From: Acidithiobacillus sulfuriphilus
GTDB taxonomy: Bacteria; Pseudomonadota; Gammaproteobacteria; Acidithiobacillales; Acidithiobacillaceae
Length of the DNA: 64,000 nucleotides
Direction: 5' to 3'
Assembly: GCF_003721225.1 (NCBI RefSeq)
Contig: NZ_RIZI01000194.1
Span: forward strand, 1-64,000
Shown here: in pieces, positions 8,227 to 18,603 of the stretch
How the letters are laid out: every line of letters starts with the position of its first letter
How positions within the stretch are numbered: position 1 is the first letter of the stretch
Notes under the pieces: model-generated
The model's input: the letters and a program-made list of their open reading frames with translations, nothing else
Told to the model about the DNA's origin: nothing
The model's database searches: none
Made by a program: the position numbers and the translations under genes

Positions 8227-10701
8227 ATGACCAGCCAGGATACCCCCCCCTATTCCCCGCAGACATTGGAAAGCGAGGTGCAGCGCCGTTGGCAGGAAAA
8301 GCAGCTTTTCCGCGCCGTGGGCGATGCCTCGGGCGAAAAGTTCTACTGCCTGTCCATGTTCCCCTATCCTTCGGGCCAGTTGCACATGGGCCACGTGCGC
8401 AATTACAGCATTGGCGACGCCATTGCCCGCTACCAACGCATGCGCGGCAGGCAGGTGCTCCAGCCCATGGGCTGGGACGCCTTTGGCCTGCCGGCGGAAA
8501 ACGCCGCCCTGAAACACGGTCTGGCCCCGGCGCAGTGGACCCTCGACAACATCGCCCACATGCGCGGGCAGTTGCAGCGGCTGGGGCTGTCCTACGACTG
8601 GTCGCGGGAGTTTGCCACCTGCACACCGGAATATTATCGCTGGGAGCAATGGCTCTTTGTGCGGCTTTGGGAAAAGGGCCTGGTCTACCAGAAACTCAGC
8701 ACCGTCAACTGGGACCCGGTGGACCAGACCGTGCTCGCCAATGAACAGGTGGTGGACGGGCGCGGCTGGCGTTCCGGGGCCGCTGTGGAGCGGCGCGAGA
8801 TCCGCCAGTGGTTCCTGCGCATCACCGCCTATGCCGACGAACTCCTCAGCGGCCTGGAGCATCTGGCCGAAGGCTGGCCGGAGCAGGTCCTCAGCATGCA
8901 GCGCAACTGGATCGGCCGTTCGGAGGGCGCGGAGATCCGCTTCCCGCTGGCAACCGGCGAGGGCGTCGTCAAGGTCTTCACCACCCGTCCCGACACCCTC
9001 CTGGGGGCCACCTACCTGGCCATCGCCCCGGAACACCCGCTGGCCCTGGCCGCCGCCCGGACCCAGCCCGAACTGGCCGCCTTCCTCGAACGCTGCCGGC
9101 ATGTGGCCGTTTCCGAAGCGACGGTGGAAACCCAGGAAAAGGAGGGTTACCCCACCGGCATCACCGTGCGCCATCCCCTGACCGGCCAGCCCCTGCCCGT
9201 CTGGGTGGCCAATTTCGTCCTCATGGGCTACGGCGAGGGCGCGGTGATGAGTGTGCCCGCCCACGATCAGCGGGACTTCGAGTTTGCCCGGAAATACGGC
9301 CTGCCGATCCAGGTGGTCGTGGTCCCGGAGGGAGAGGAAATCCCGTCCGGCATCCTGGAACAGGCCTACACCGGCTCGGGCCGCCTCGTCCATTCCGGCA
9401 TCTACGACGGCCTGGATAACGAGACGGCCAAGGCCCGCATCACCGCCGCAGTAGCGGCAGCGGGCCTCGGGCGGAAAACGGTGAACTACCGCCTGCGCGA
9501 CTGGGGCATCTCCCGGCAGCGCTATTGGGGTACCCCCATCCCCATGATCCACTGTCCCCGCTGTGGCGCGGTACCGGTGCCCGAAAAAGACCTGCCCGTG
9601 GTCCTGCCCACCCATTACCACTTGGACAACCCCCGCTCCCCGCTCCTGGACGACCCCGAGTTTCACCAAGTACCCTGTCCCCAGTGCGGTGGCGGGGCGC
9701 GGCGGGAAACGGACACCATGGACACCTTCGTGGAGAGTTCCTGGTATTACGCCCGCTTCACCTGCCCCGACGCCGCCGCCATGTTGGATGAGCGCGCCGC
9801 CCGCTGGCTACCGGTGGATCAGTACATCGGCGGCGTCGAACACGCCGTGTTGCATCTGCTCTACGCGCGTTTTTTCAACAAGCTCCTGCGGGACGTAGGC
9901 CTGCTCCCCGCCGATGGCCGTCATGATGAGCCCTTCCGCCGCCTCCTCACCCAGGGCATGGTACTCAAGGACGGCGGCAAGATGAGCAAGTCCAAGGGCA
10001 ACACCGTGGATCCCCAGGGCCTCATCGACCGCTATGGCGCGGACACGGCCCGGCTCTTCATCCTCTTTGCCGCGCCGCCGGAGCAACACCTGGAGTGGTC
10101 CGACGCGGCGGTGGAGGGGGCCTATCGCTTCCTCCACCGGGTCTGGCGCCTGGTCCATGAATACGGCCAGACACCGCCGCCCTTGCCGGCGACCCTCTCG
10201 GCCGAGGCCCGGGATCTGCGCCGGCTCGTCCATCAGTGCATCGACCGGGTCAGCAGCAACATGGATGGACGCTACCATTTCAACGCAGCCATCGCCGCCA
10301 TCATGGAGCTCAACAACGCGCTGATGAAAGTGCCCGGCGAGGCCCAGGCGGATCTCCGCGCCGTACTCGGGGAGGGCTTGCGCTCCATGGCGCTGCTCCT
10401 CTCGCCCTTCGCACCGCACATTGCCGAGGCCCTTTGGCAACGGCTTGGGCAGGAGGGGGAACTGAGCTTCGCCCCCTGGCCCAATGCCGACCCGGAAGCC
10501 CTCCAAAGCAGCACCGTCACCCTCGTCATCCAGGTCAACGGCAAACTGCGGGAACGCCTGGAGGTGCCCGCCGATGCCGACGCCGGGAGCATCGAGGCCG
10601 TGGTCCTGGCCTACCCCCCGCTGCAGAAGCATCTTGCGGGACTGAGCGTGCGCAAGGTGGTGGTCGTACCGGGCCGCCTCGTGAATGTGGTGGCCCAATG
10701 A
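8227..10701 (+). CDS. leuS: Leucyl-tRNA synthetase
   Basis: A class I aminoacyl-tRNA synthetase that charges tRNA-Leu in the cytoplasm; essential. The 824-residue product is of normal length for bacterial LeuRS. HMGH lies at residues 53-56, the CP1 editing domain with [12 protein letters not shown] at about 250, a Cys-rich zinc-type insertion (CPRCGAV, CPQCGG) at about 445-490, and the KMSKS loop at 585-589. The end has the usual anticodon-binding helices and C-terminal domain. It is the first gene of a compact operon: its last codon overlaps the start of lptE by 4 bases (ATGA). The promoter is not clear. Confidence 0.98.
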   Translation: MTSQDTPPYSPQTLESEVQRRWQEKQLFRAVGDASGEKFYCLSMFPYPSGQLHMGHVRNYSIGDAIARYQRMRGRQVLQPMGWDAFGLPAENAALKHGLAPAQWTLDNIAHMRGQLQRLGLSYDWSREFATCTPEYYRWEQWLFVRLWEKGLVYQKLSTVNWDPVDQTVLANEQVVDGRGWRSGAAVERREIRQWFLRITAYADELLSGLEHLAEGWPEQVLSMQRNWIGRSEGAEIRFPLATGEGVVKVFTTRPDTLLGATYLAIAPEHPLALAAARTQPELAAFLERCRHVAVSEATVETQEKEGYPTGITVRHPLTGQPLPVWVANFVLMGYGEGAVMSVPAHDQRDFEFARKYGLPIQVVVVPEGEEIPSGILEQAYTGSGRLVHSGIYDGLDNETAKARITAAVAAAGLGRKTVNYRLRDWGISRQRYWGTPIPMIHCPRCGAVPVPEKDLPVVLPTHYHLDNPRSPLLDDPEFHQVPCPQCGGGARRETDTMDTFVESSWYYARFTCPDAAAMLDERAARWLPVDQYIGGVEHAVLHLLYARFFNKLLRDVGLLPADGRHDEPFRRLLTQGMVLKDGGKMSKSKGNTVDPQGLIDRYGADTARLFILFAAPPEQHLEWSDAAVEGAYRFLHRVWRLVHEYGQTPPPLPATLSAEARDLRRLVHQCIDRVSSNMDGRYHFNAAIAAIMELNNALMKVPGEAQADLRAVLGEGLRSMALLLSPFAPHIAEALWQRLGQEGELSFAPWPNADPEALQSSTVTLVIQVNGKLRERLEVPADADAGSIEAVVLAYPPLQKHLAGLSVRKVVVVPGRLVNVVAQ

Positions 10702-11198
10702 AACGGCTGCTGCTGGCCATGGGCCTCGCCCTCAGCCTGAGCGCCTGCGGCTTTCACCTGCAGGGCGGAGCCGCCATCCCGCCAACCCTGGCAGGCCTGC
10801 GGGTGGAAGGCAACGGTCCGGCGGGAGGCAGTCTCGCCCAGGCAACGGCCAGGGCACTGGAGCGGGAGGGCAACTACCCGCAGAAAACCGGTCCGGTGCT
10901 GCGCATCGACAATGCCGGCATCAGCCAGCGCATCATCAGCATCAGCCCGACGAGCGGCGCCGCCGTGGAGTTCCTCAACACCCTGCGCGCCGAAATCAGC
11001 GTTGTCGGGGCGGACGGCAAGACCCTGCTTCCGCCGCAGCCGCTCCTGCTGGAAAACAGCTTCAGCTTCAACAGCGCCAATCCGCTGGCCACCAGCGAGC
11101 AACAAAACACCGCGCAACGAACGATGCTCCGCCAGGCGGCGCAGCAAATCCTGGCCCGCGTGCTCAACAGCCCCCGCTTCCGCGAGGCCCAGCCCTAA
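10698..11198 (+). CDS. lptE: LPS-assembly lipoprotein LptE
   Basis: The outer-membrane lipoprotein that plugs the LptD barrel during lipopolysaccharide export. The 166-residue product has a short lipoprotein signal with lipobox LSAC at about residues 15-18, then GFHLQGG, the characteristic start of the mature protein. The rest is a small alpha/beta domain ending in a helix ([15 protein letters not shown]), as in known LptE. Position between leuS and holA matches the common proteobacterial order leuS-lptE-holA. ATG overlaps the leuS stop. Sequence similarity in this family is low, so the order of genes carries weight. Confidence 0.92.
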   Translation: MKRLLLAMGLALSLSACGFHLQGGAAIPPTLAGLRVEGNGPAGGSLAQATARALEREGNYPQKTGPVLRIDNAGISQRIISISPTSGAAVEFLNTLRAEISVVGADGKTLLPPQPLLLENSFSFNSANPLATSEQQNTAQRTMLRQAAQQILARVLNSPRFREAQP

Positions 11199-11201
11199 GC
11201 C

Positions 11202-12224
11202 ATGCGCCTCAAGGCGGCCCAGTGGTCGGCTCATCTGCGCGGCACCCTGGCCCGTGCCTACGGTCTTTTCGCCGACGACCCCCTCCTCACCCAGGAGGCC
11301 GAAGACGCCCTCCTGGCCGCCGCCCGGCAACAGGGCTACGCCCAGCGCGAGCGCCTGAACGGTGGCAGCGCCGCGCCCTGGGAGCGCATGAAAGACGAGC
11401 GCGATGCCGGTTCCCTCTTTGCCGAGCGTCGCGTCCTGCTGCTGCGCCTGGATAGCCCCAAGCCCCCCCGGGAAGGGACGGCGGCGCTGGATTACTGGCT
11501 CGCATCGCCACCCGAGGATGCCATCCTCGTCATCAGCGGCGCCCGCCCCGATGCCAACACCCAGAAGAGCGCTTGGTTCAAGGCCCTGGAGAGCAAGGGC
11601 CATACCCTCATCCTCTACGCCCCGGAGGGGAAGGACTGGCCGCGCTGGGTCGAGGCGCGTCTCGCTCAGGCGGGTCTGCGCGCCGATGCCGAGGCCGTGC
11701 AAGTCCTCAGCAGTCTCAGCGAAGGCAATCTGCTGGCCTGCAGCCAGTCCATTGCCCGCCTGCAGCAACTGGCGGGCAACGGACAGGTGGATGCCGCGGC
11801 CGTGCGGGCGGTGCTGGCCGACAGCAGCCAGTTCAGCATCTACGATCTCGCCGACGCCGCCCTGCGCGGCGAGCCGCGCCATGCCCTGCGCGTCCTGGAC
11901 CGCCTGCGCCAGGGCGACGGCGAGCCGACCCTCTGCCTCTGGGCCCTGCACCGTGATTGCCGGCTGCTCCTGCAATTGCAGGACCCACAGATCCAAGCCG
12001 GCAGCCTTTTCAGCAAGGCGCGCATCTTCCCGCCGCGGCAGGACTGGCTGCGCAACGCCGCCCGCCGCCTGAGCACCGCCGGCCTGCTCACTGCCCTGAG
12101 GGATTGCGCCGCCATCGATGCCCGCATCAAGGGCCAGGATCCCACCCCCGTCTGGCCCGCCCTCGCGGATCTGGTCCTGCGCATTGCCGGCCCCGGCCCG
12201 AGCGGGCACAATAAGGCCCATTGA
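11202..12224 (+). CDS. holA: DNA polymerase III, delta subunit
   Basis: The clamp-loader subunit that opens the beta sliding clamp during replication. The 340-residue product has the usual three parts: an N-terminal AAA-like domain with the clamp-contacting region (ERRVLLLRL), a middle domain with [19 protein letters not shown], typical of the family, and a helical collar domain with [20 protein letters not shown]. Length matches E. coli HolA (343). It follows lptE by 3 bases in the leuS operon. No Walker motif is expected in delta and none is seen. Confidence 0.93.
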   Translation: MRLKAAQWSAHLRGTLARAYGLFADDPLLTQEAEDALLAAARQQGYAQRERLNGGSAAPWERMKDERDAGSLFAERRVLLLRLDSPKPPREGTAALDYWLASPPEDAILVISGARPDANTQKSAWFKALESKGHTLILYAPEGKDWPRWVEARLAQAGLRADAEAVQVLSSLSEGNLLACSQSIARLQQLAGNGQVDAAAVRAVLADSSQFSIYDLADAALRGEPRHALRVLDRLRQGDGEPTLCLWALHRDCRLLLQLQDPQIQAGSLFSKARIFPPRQDWLRNAARRLSTAGLLTALRDCAAIDARIKGQDPTPVWPALADLVLRIAGPGPSGHNKAH

Positions 12225-12258
12225 GCCCACGTCCCCCATGCCCGGCAAGGAGACCCCT

Positions 12259-13515
12259 GTGGATATCCATAGCGAAATGGACAAGATCGGCAAGCGCGCC
12301 CGCGCCGCCCAATATCAATTGCGGCGGGCCAAAACCGGTGCCAAGAATGAAGCCTTGGCCAGCATGGCCGAATTCCTGCGCCGCGACGCCGACGACCTTC
12401 AGCGCGCCAACCGCAAGGACCTGCGCGCCGCCGAAGAAACCGGGCGCGACGCCGCCTTCCTCGACCGTCTGCGCCTGGATGAGGGGCGCATCGAGGCCAT
12501 GGCCAAAGGTCTGGAGGAGATCGCCGCCCTGCCCGACCCCGTGGGCGAGATCACCGACCTGCGCTATCGCCCCAGCGGCATCCAGGTGGGCAAGATGCGC
12601 GGGCCCATCGGCGTCATCGCCATGATCTACGAATCCCGCCCCAACGTCACCGCCGACGCCGCCGGCCTCTGCCTCAAATCGGGCAACGCCGTCATCCTGC
12701 GCGGCGGCTCCGAGTCCCTGCACAGCAACATGGCCATCGCCGAACGCCTGCGCGCCGCCCTCGGCCGCGCCCGCCTGCCCCTGGACGCCGTGCAGTACGT
12801 GGGCACCGCCGACCGCGAGGCGGTGAGCGTGCTCGTCCGCATGGATGCCTTCGTGGACGTGGTCATCCCCCGGGGCGGCAAGGGCCTCATCGAACGCATC
12901 AGCCGGGAGGCCACCGTACCGGTCATCAAGCATCTCCATGGCAATTGCCACGTCTACGTGGACGCCAGCGCCGACCCGGACAAAGCCCTGCGCGTGGTGA
13001 TCAACGCCAAGACCCAGCGCCTGGGCACCTGCAACACCGCCGAGAGCCTCCTGGTCCATGCCGCGCGCGCCGGCGATCTCCTCCCCGCCATCGCCCAGGC
13101 CCTGCAAGAGAAAGGCATCGAGATCCGCGCCTGCCCCCGCAGCCTGCCCCTCATCCCCGGCGCCATCGCCGCCGGCGAAGACGATTATTACGCGGAATAC
13201 CTGGGCCCCATCATCTCGGTCAAGGTGGTGGACGACGTCGACGCCGCCATCGCCCACATCAACACCTACGGCTCCCAGCACACCGACGCCATCCTCACCG
13301 AGGACCTGGGCAGCGCCCAGCGCTTCCTGCGCGAGGTGGACTCCAGTTCCGTCATGGTCAACGCCTCCACCCGCTTCGCAGACGGCTTCGAATACGGCCT
13401 GGGCGCCGAAATCGGCATCTCCACCAACCGCCTGCACGTGCGCGGTCCCGTAGGCCTGGAAGGCCTCACCACCCAGAAATGGATCGTCCTGGGGGATGGC
13501 CATATCCGCGCCTGA
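12259..13515 (+). CDS. proA: Gamma-glutamyl phosphate reductase
   Basis: The second step of proline synthesis: NADPH-dependent reduction of glutamyl-5-phosphate to the semialdehyde. With the GTG start at 12259 (AAGGAG six bases before) the product is 418 residues, as in E. coli. An ATG at 12238 would add seven residues. The aldehyde dehydrogenase-like fold is evident from the nucleotide-binding region [20 protein letters not shown], the catalytic Cys in [13 protein letters not shown], and the C-terminal [17 protein letters not shown]. It lies in the leuS-coaX operon and overlaps birA by 20 bases. proB is not in the window. Confidence 0.96.
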   Translation: MDIHSEMDKIGKRARAAQYQLRRAKTGAKNEALASMAEFLRRDADDLQRANRKDLRAAEETGRDAAFLDRLRLDEGRIEAMAKGLEEIAALPDPVGEITDLRYRPSGIQVGKMRGPIGVIAMIYESRPNVTADAAGLCLKSGNAVILRGGSESLHSNMAIAERLRAALGRARLPLDAVQYVGTADREAVSVLVRMDAFVDVVIPRGGKGLIERISREATVPVIKHLHGNCHVYVDASADPDKALRVVINAKTQRLGTCNTAESLLVHAARAGDLLPAIAQALQEKGIEIRACPRSLPLIPGAIAAGEDDYYAEYLGPIISVKVVDDVDAAIAHINTYGSQHTDAILTEDLGSAQRFLREVDSSSVMVNASTRFADGFEYGLGAEIGISTNRLHVRGPVGLEGLTTQKWIVLGDGHIRA

Positions 13516-14452
13516 ACAGGGGCCCTCGGCGGACCTGCTCGCCCTGCTGGCGACCCTCGCCGACGGCCTGCCCCGCCCACCCTGCGCCCTGCCCCTGGCC
13601 GCAGCGTCCCTGGAAAAAACGCTGGCCGAGGCCGAGCGCTGGGGCCTGCCCCTCCAAAGGGAAGAAGGCGGGCAACTGCGTCTGCACTATCCTTATCCCC
13701 CCCTGCGAGCCGCCGCCGTCGCCCAAGGGGCCGGCTGGGACACGGCCGATGTCGTCGTCCTGCCGTGGTGCGACTCCAGCAACGAGCGTCTGCGCCATGG
13801 CCCTCAGGGGCCGCGGGCCCTCCTCTGCGAAGGGCAATGGGCCGGCAGGGGGCGCCGCGGCCGGCACTGGTCCTCCCCCTTCGGCCGCCACCTCTACCTC
13901 AGCCTCTCCTGGCCCGTCGCCGCCCTCCCCGAACAGGGCAGCGCGGCCCTGGTGGCCGCCCTGAGCGTCCATCGGGTCCTGCATTCCCTCGGGATTCCCG
14001 GCCTGGGCGTCAAATGGCCCAACGATCTCTGGGTAAACGGGCGCAAGCTGGCGGGCATCCTCGTCGAGGCCATCCCCCAAATGGGCCAACCCCGCCTCAT
14101 CATCGGCCTAGGCCTCAACGTCCATGCGGACCCCGCCCTGCCCCATACGGCCATCAGCCTGCACGATGCCGGCGTGAGGACCGACCGCAACACCCTCGCC
14201 GGCAGCATCCTGCGGCAGTGGGAGTCCGACCTGCGCCGCTACGGAGAAGAAGGATTCACCGCCTTTCTCCCCCGCTGGCAAGAGGCCGATTGCCTGGCGG
14301 GACGCTGGGTGCAGGTCTCCGCACCGGACGGCATCCGGGAGGGCCGGGCGCAAGGGGTCGATGCGCACGGCCGGCTCATCCTGGCGGACGAGAGCGGTCT
14401 CCACGCCATCGCCATGGGCGAGGCGAGCCTGCGCCCCGCGGCCGCGCCATGA
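13496..14452 (+). CDS. birA: Biotin--[acetyl-CoA-carboxylase] ligase
   Basis: Attaches biotin to the carboxyl carrier protein of acetyl-CoA carboxylase. The 318-residue protein has the biotinyl-AMP loop GRGRRGRHW, the active-site segment [18 protein letters not shown], and the C-terminal SH3-like domain. The N-terminal about 80 residues occupy the place of the DNA-binding winged helix of BirA. They are Leu/Ala/Pro-rich with no obvious helix-turn-helix, so repressor function is doubtful. The start overlaps proA by 20 bases and the stop overlaps coaX (ATGA), which fits translational coupling. Confidence 0.93.
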   Translation: MAISAPEQGPSADLLALLATLADGLPRPPCALPLAAASLEKTLAEAERWGLPLQREEGGQLRLHYPYPPLRAAAVAQGAGWDTADVVVLPWCDSSNERLRHGPQGPRALLCEGQWAGRGRRGRHWSSPFGRHLYLSLSWPVAALPEQGSAALVAALSVHRVLHSLGIPGLGVKWPNDLWVNGRKLAGILVEAIPQMGQPRLIIGLGLNVHADPALPHTAISLHDAGVRTDRNTLAGSILRQWESDLRRYGEEGFTAFLPRWQEADCLAGRWVQVSAPDGIREGRAQGVDAHGRLILADESGLHAIAMGEASLRPAAAP

Positions 14453-15171
14453 TCCTCATCGCCATCGGCAATACCCACACCCTCCTGGCCGAAAGCAGTG
14501 ACGGAAAGCATTTCGCCACCCTGCGCCTGCCCACGGCAGTCCCAGATCTCAACCTGCTTCCCGCCCCCTGGCCGGAAAAGCTGCGCCAAGGACCGGTCTT
14601 CCTGGGCGGCGTCGTCCCCCACGCCGCCCAGGCCTGGGCACAGGCTCTCGGCCGCTGGGGCATCCCGATGCGCGAACCCGATCCCGCGGTCTTCCAGCGC
14701 CATGTGCCCCACGCCTACACCCCCGCCGCCAGCCTCGGCTTCGACCGCCGCTGCTGCCTCCTGGCCGCCGCCCTGGACTACCCCCATCAGGACAGCATCG
14801 TCATCGACGCCGGCACCGCCATCACCATCGACCTCTACGCCCAAGGCCGCTTCCAGGGCGGCCGCATCCTGCCTGGCTTGCGCATGAGCCTGCTCGCCCT
14901 CGCCCAGGGCACCGCGCTCCTGCCGGATCTGTCCCCAGAGGGAGATATCCCCCTCCTCGGCAACGACACCGCCGCCAGCATCCGCTCCGGGGTCTACCAC
15001 ATGCTCGCCAGCGCCCTACAGGGCGCCATCACCCAATACCGCCAGCGCGCACCCCAGGCCCAGATCATCCTCACCGGGGGCGACGCCCATCGCTTCCTTT
15101 CCGCCCTCCCCTCGGCACAGCACCTCCCGCAACTCCTGTTGCGCGGTTTTTATTTGTGGGCGAAAGGCTGA
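14449..15171 (+). CDS. coaX: Type III pantothenate kinase
   Basis: The first step of coenzyme A synthesis, phosphorylation of pantothenate. The 240-residue product has GFDRRCCLLAA (substrate loop) and SIVIDAGTAITIDLY (second acidic motif), followed by GGRILPGLRMSL and ILTGGDAHRF, all typical of CoaX. The first motif, normally DxGNT/S, reads AIGNT here, so the N-terminal Asp is replaced by Ala. The gene follows birA with an ATGA overlap, the usual birA-coaX pairing. A terminator-like hairpin lies within its last codons, and it appears to be the last gene of the operon. Confidence 0.92.
   Translation: MILIAIGNTHTLLAESSDGKHFATLRLPTAVPDLNLLPAPWPEKLRQGPVFLGGVVPHAAQAWAQALGRWGIPMREPDPAVFQRHVPHAYTPAASLGFDRRCCLLAAALDYPHQDSIVIDAGTAITIDLYAQGRFQGGRILPGLRMSLLALAQGTALLPDLSPEGDIPLLGNDTAASIRSGVYHMLASALQGAITQYRQRAPQAQIILTGGDAHRFLSALPSAQHLPQLLLRGFYLWAKG
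15128..15151 (+). terminator. Possible intrinsic terminator overlapping the end of coaX
   Basis: Stem CGCAAC/GTTGCG with a TCCT loop, then CGG and five T. It lies inside the last codons of coaX, just before the stop, and in front of convergent genes. The T-run is short and separated from the stem by three bases, so efficiency is uncertain. Confidence 0.4.
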
Positions 15172-15255
15172 GGCGCGTCGGCCTGCTCACGCACCTGAGA
15201 GATAATTTTTTCAAGCAGGGTCCAGGCACCGGCGGCACATGCAACCCCCTTGTGC

Positions 15256-15627
15256 TCATGCCGCAGCGCTCTTCGTGCCGATCGAAATCCATTCCAGCCG
15301 CTGGCCCTCGGCGATCCCCAAGCGCGCAATGCTGCCTGCGGCGACTTCGAGAGTGGCCCATGCTCCCCGGCAGGATTTCAGTCCATACGGCTTCACTCCC
15401 TCACGACAGGCCAAGACCATCTGTTCTCGATCCAGAAATACGATATCCAAAGGAAATCGCATACCCCAAGTATGCACACTGGCGCAGGGCATCAGCAGCA
15501 ATCCTTGTTCCTCATGAAGCGCTGACTTGCCTAAGAGCCCCTGCAATCGGTCCCAAAAACCGGCAGCCAGAACCACCTCGGACCAGAGAAGCTGCGTATT
15601 GCGCCGGATCGCGCCCACGACCTTCAA
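15256..15627 (-). CDS. DUF192 family protein
   Basis: A small protein (123 residues) of the DUF192 family, function unknown. Family features seen are the early GLLGKSAL segment, then MPCASVHTWGMRFPLDIVFLD with the conserved His-Thr-x-x-Met pattern, and a C-terminal LEVAAGSIARLGIAEGQRL. Unlike many relatives it lacks a clear signal peptide. Its start overlaps the tadC stop by 4 bases (ATGA), so it is translated from the tadB-tadC transcript. That pairing of DUF192 with Tad genes is seen in other bacteria and may mean a role in the apparatus, but this is inference. Confidence 0.85.
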   Translation of the reverse strand: MKVVGAIRRNTQLLWSEVVLAAGFWDRLQGLLGKSALHEEQGLLLMPCASVHTWGMRFPLDIVFLDREQMVLACREGVKPYGLKSCRGAWATLEVAAGSIARLGIAEGQRLEWISIGTKSAAA

Positions 15628-16505
15628 AATCCGCCTTCCTGAATGAACTTCATATAGATGACGAAGGCCAGCATCAGAAAGGTGATCGGGAAAATGAACA
15701 CCACTAGGGGGGCCAGAAGCTTCACCGGAGCTTCCAAGGCCAATTTCTCGGCGCGCAAGAAACGCTCTTCACGACGTTGTTCCGCCTGCGCCCGCAACAC
15801 CGGTCCGAGATCTCCGCCCCGTTCTTCGGACTGGATGAGCGCACTGACCAGGCTGCGTACCTCTGTCAATGTGACACGCTCGGCAAAGCGCCGAAACACC
15901 TCGATCTTCGGGGCGCCTGCCCGCAAATCGCGGATCGTGATCCGGAATTCGCTGCGCAAGGGCCCCGGCGGGCCCTTCTCCACCGCCACCTGCATGGCGC
16001 TGGTCAAGTTCAGGCCACCCTCAATCATCAGCGTGATAAAGTCCAGGTAGACGGGCAGCTCCTTCAGAATCAGCCGCCCGCGCCGCTTGGCCTGTTCTAC
16101 GAGCCATAGATCCGGGTAAAAACTCCCCATAAGCATGCTGAGAAACGCCAGCCAGACATTGAAAAAGCCGAATGCCGTGTAAAACAGCAGAACGAAGATC
16201 AACGGCGCAAGGGTGCCGATTATCTTCAGTGCCATGAACTCCCTGGCGCTCAAGAGATGATTCATCCCTGCCCGCTGCAAGCGCTGGTGTACCCGGACGA
16301 GGTGGCGATCGGGGATGAACACGATCAGACTGGATCTTATGAACTGGACCAATGGCCAGATGAGCCGCAACCCCTTCGGCAACGGATCCATGTAGTCGCG
16401 TGGCGAGGGCTCCATCTGCCGCGTCAGCATGCCCAGAGCGTACACGGCCAGCCCCACGGCCAGCCCGGCGAACAGTCCCAAAATCAATATCCATATCGCG
16501 CTCAT
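15624..16505 (-). CDS. tadC: Tad pilus inner-membrane platform protein TadC
   Basis: A 293-residue T2SS-F family membrane protein, partner of TadB in the platform that works with the TadA ATPase to assemble Flp-type pili. One transmembrane segment near the N-terminus (IWILILGLFAGLAVGLAVYA), a pair around 90-130, a cytoplasmic T2SSF domain with LDFITLMIEGGLNLTSAMQ and SEERGGDLGPVLRAQAEQRR, and a final hydrophobic helix. The ATG has GAGGG nine bases upstream. It lies 129 bases downstream of tadB and overlaps DUF192. No tadA, cpaB, cpaC or flp gene is present in the window. Confidence 0.9.
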   Translation of the reverse strand: MSAIWILILGLFAGLAVGLAVYALGMLTRQMEPSPRDYMDPLPKGLRLIWPLVQFIRSSLIVFIPDRHLVRVHQRLQRAGMNHLLSAREFMALKIIGTLAPLIFVLLFYTAFGFFNVWLAFLSMLMGSFYPDLWLVEQAKRRGRLILKELPVYLDFITLMIEGGLNLTSAMQVAVEKGPPGPLRSEFRITIRDLRAGAPKIEVFRRFAERVTLTEVRSLVSALIQSEERGGDLGPVLRAQAEQRREERFLRAEKLALEAPVKLLAPLVVFIFPITFLMLAFVIYMKFIQEGGF

Positions 16506-16634
16506 GGGAAAGACCCTCTTTGCCTGGTCAGTTCGCCTCTGACTTCCTTGGAATCATGCCACGCACGGCCAATGGCAGGATGCCTTGCCGCTCTGCGGAA
16601 TGGCCGAATGTTCCGCGACCCCGGCAGCGTGCAC

Positions 16635-17486
16635 TCATACCTCGATGCTCACGATTTTGCGGATCCAGAAATATCCCAGCACCTCGAAAAGAATGGCAAT
16701 GGCGAGCACCGCCCAGCCGCGCACGGTGTGGAAGAGCGCTCCCATGGCCTGCGGCTCGATCTGCAGAAGGGCAAGCACGATCAACGCCGGCAGGGCGGTC
16801 ATGACCATGCCCTGAAGGCGGCCCTGCGAGGTGAGAGCCTTGATCTTCTGCTCCATCAACAATCTCTTGCGAATGGTATCGCCCAGCCGCGCCACGGTGT
16901 CCGCGAGGTTTCCGCCCACCTCCCGACTGATCCGCAGCGCGGAGGACACGAGCTGCATGTCCTGGGATGGTATCCGCTGCGCCAAGTGGTCGATGGCATC
17001 CTCAAATGCGACACCCAAGCGTTGCTCCCGGACCACGAGCGCCAACTCCTGACTGATAGGCGGGCTCAGGTCGCGGGAAAGCCCCTCCATGGCCTGCTGC
17101 AGATTCGCCCCCCCGCGCAGGCCGCTGGCCAACATCAGCAGCGCGTCCGGGAGCTGCCCATGCAGTTGATCCAGGCGCCTTTTTTTTAGCCAGCGGAGGG
17201 CGAAACGAGGGAGCAGGGCAATCGCCACGACCATCGCGCCCCCCAACACGGGCGACCCCAGCACCAGCCAAACGATGACCGGCAGCACGATCACCGCCGC
17301 CAGGTTGAGCTTCCACAGAAGGTCTGTGTCCGCGAAGATGAAAAGCTCGGACAGTCTGGCGCGGCTCTCGCGCGAGAACGTGACCCGCCCACCCGCCAAA
17401 GCTCGCTGGGCCGCAAGAAATGCCATGAAAACGCCGCTGGCCACCGCCAGGAAAACCAGAATTCCCAGTAAAATTTGGTTCGTCAT
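16635..17486 (-). CDS. tadB: Tad pilus inner-membrane platform protein TadB
   Basis: A 283-residue T2SS-F family protein, homologous in layout to TadC. A transmembrane helix at the N-terminus (ILLGILVFLAVASGVFMAFL), a central hydrophobic pair, the cytoplasmic domain with LPDALLMLASGLRGGANLQQAME and RISREVGGNLADTVARLGDTIR, and a C-terminal pair of helices. ATG 17486 is chosen because of GAGGGAGCG just before it and because the hydrophobic segment starts there; the frame is open further upstream. It is the first gene of tadB-tadC-DUF192. It is an orphan in the sense that the usual upstream tadA is absent; the sequence upstream is AT-rich and non-coding. Confidence 0.9.
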   Translation of the reverse strand: MTNQILLGILVFLAVASGVFMAFLAAQRALAGGRVTFSRESRARLSELFIFADTDLLWKLNLAAVIVLPVIVWLVLGSPVLGGAMVVAIALLPRFALRWLKKRRLDQLHGQLPDALLMLASGLRGGANLQQAMEGLSRDLSPPISQELALVVREQRLGVAFEDAIDHLAQRIPSQDMQLVSSALRISREVGGNLADTVARLGDTIRKRLLMEQKIKALTSQGRLQGMVMTALPALIVLALLQIEPQAMGALFHTVRGWAVLAIAILFEVLGYFWIRKIVSIEV

Positions 17487-17816
17487 CGCTCCCTCAATTT
17501 TTGCGTGCCGCGCGACCAAGGTGTTGTCGGAACGCCTGTGTCGCGGCTCTCGCGGAATCAACGGCACCGCCACATACGCTTATGGACATTATTAAAGCAC
17601 AACCTGGAGACCGGCAACAGTTAGCCGAAAATCACATATCATAGTTCATATAATATTGTTTATACTTAATAAAATTTTGCATCTCTTACTGTCATAAAAC
17701 TGTCACACAAGGAGTGGAAAGACACAGCGCACCGCTGTATTGACATCGCCACATGCTGCGGTAACATTTGGTTTAGAAATTAAAAGCAGAAAATTCTCCG
17801 TTTGGAGGGAGCGCAC
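17487..17816. other. AT-rich divergent control region between tadB and the LuxR-type gene
   Basis: About 330 bases without a gene. 17590-17720 is markedly AT-rich compared with the surroundings and probably holds the tadB promoter, though no clear -35/-10 pair was found for that strand. A good promoter for the regulator lies at 17740-17767. Low GC here fits the idea that the island was acquired, but this is inference. Confidence 0.6.
17740..17767 (+). promoter_or_regulatory. Sigma-70 promoter of the LuxR-type regulator gene
   Basis: Perfect TTGACA, a 16-base spacer and TAACAT, about 50 bases before the ATG at 17817. It would drive the regulator and, with no terminator seen, possibly the prepilin/lysozyme genes downstream. 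Confidence 0.65.
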
Positions 17817-18494
17817 ATGTGGTCGAACCTGCCAGCGCAGCGCGCGGCGTTGGGACCGCGGTACCATGTCGTGGAAGCGGCACCATTTCGCATGGCGAGG
17901 GAATGGCGTGACCAAGGCTGGTTACGTCAAATCAAGGTGTACCGCCTGCGTCGCCAATGCAAAGGCTGGCAAGTGGCGCCTTGGTGGCGATTTCCGCCTG
18001 GACGCTGGCCGGCGCCGCCGCGAGAACTCATCGCTTGGGCACAGCGCCAGGCCGCCTCCAATGAGCAACATCCCTGTCACACCACCACCGCCCTGCGGCT
18101 CGCGGTCAGTTTCTTGTTATGTCCTTACCCGACCCAGATGGCGCTCTATTGCTTGGAGCTCTCCGAGGACTTGGAGACTCAGGTTGTTCCTATCCTCCAA
18201 GAAAGTTTGCGAACTTTTCACGCAATACTGGAAGCCGAGGAGCCTTTCCATCCCCAGCTCACCCCGGGCGATTTGCGCATCGCGCAGATGCTCCTGGAGG
18301 GTATTGGCCAAAGTGAGGTCGCCGCTCGACTCGGCCTGAGCGAAAGCACCGTGCGTTCGCGGATCGCGGTCCTGTGCCGACGCTATGGCGTCCCCAATCG
18401 TCGCGCGCTCCTCGCCTGCCTGTTCAAAACCATCGGACCCGACCAGCAAGGTTTGAGGCGATCCCCCCAATCGTTTCCGGCACAACAGGAATAA
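17817..18494 (+). CDS. LuxR/FixJ-type helix-turn-helix regulator
   Basis: A 225-residue DNA-binding protein. The C-terminal region (about residues 148-200) reads as a GerE/LuxR helix-turn-helix: LTPGDLRIAQMLLEG, then SEVAARLGLSESTVRSRIAVL and RRYGVPNRRALL. The N-terminal about 140 residues, Trp/Arg-rich early (WQVAPWWRFPPGRW), match no sensor domain that I recognise and have no receiver Asp pattern. ATG 17817 has GGAGG eight bases before it. A good TTGACA promoter precedes it. It stands divergent to tadBC and directly upstream of the prepilin-like gene, so it is the obvious candidate regulator of this island. The signal is unknown. Confidence 0.8.
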   Translation: MWSNLPAQRAALGPRYHVVEAAPFRMAREWRDQGWLRQIKVYRLRRQCKGWQVAPWWRFPPGRWPAPPRELIAWAQRQAASNEQHPCHTTTALRLAVSFLLCPYPTQMALYCLELSEDLETQVVPILQESLRTFHAILEAEEPFHPQLTPGDLRIAQMLLEGIGQSEVAARLGLSESTVRSRIAVLCRRYGVPNRRALLACLFKTIGPDQQGLRRSPQSFPAQQE

Positions 18495-18537
18495 GAGGCA
18501 CGTGCGTTTTTTCTTTGGGCGCCTCGAAAAACTCATC

Positions 18538-18578
18538 ATTCCCGCGAAAGTGGGAATCCAGTCCGGTGACGTCACCGG
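18538..18578. repeat. dRS3/REP-like repeat: ATTCCC-N8-GGGAAT plus 16-bp palindrome
   Basis: ATTCCC (18538-18543), eight bases, GGGAAT (18552-18557), then a perfect 16-bp palindrome CCGGTGACGTCACCGG (18563-18578). In one frame the first part reads FPRKWESSP, a peptide often seen where this dispersed repeat is translated. It lies between the regulator and the prepilin-like gene. Only one copy was found in the window. Confidence 0.7.
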
Positions 18579-18603
18579 TTCGCGTTTTCGTGATGGCGAT
18601 GTA

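Noticed and set aside
12127..13503. 458-codon open frame opposite proA
   Set aside because: Shadow frame; low-complexity Gly/Ala/His-rich product, while proA is clearly real.
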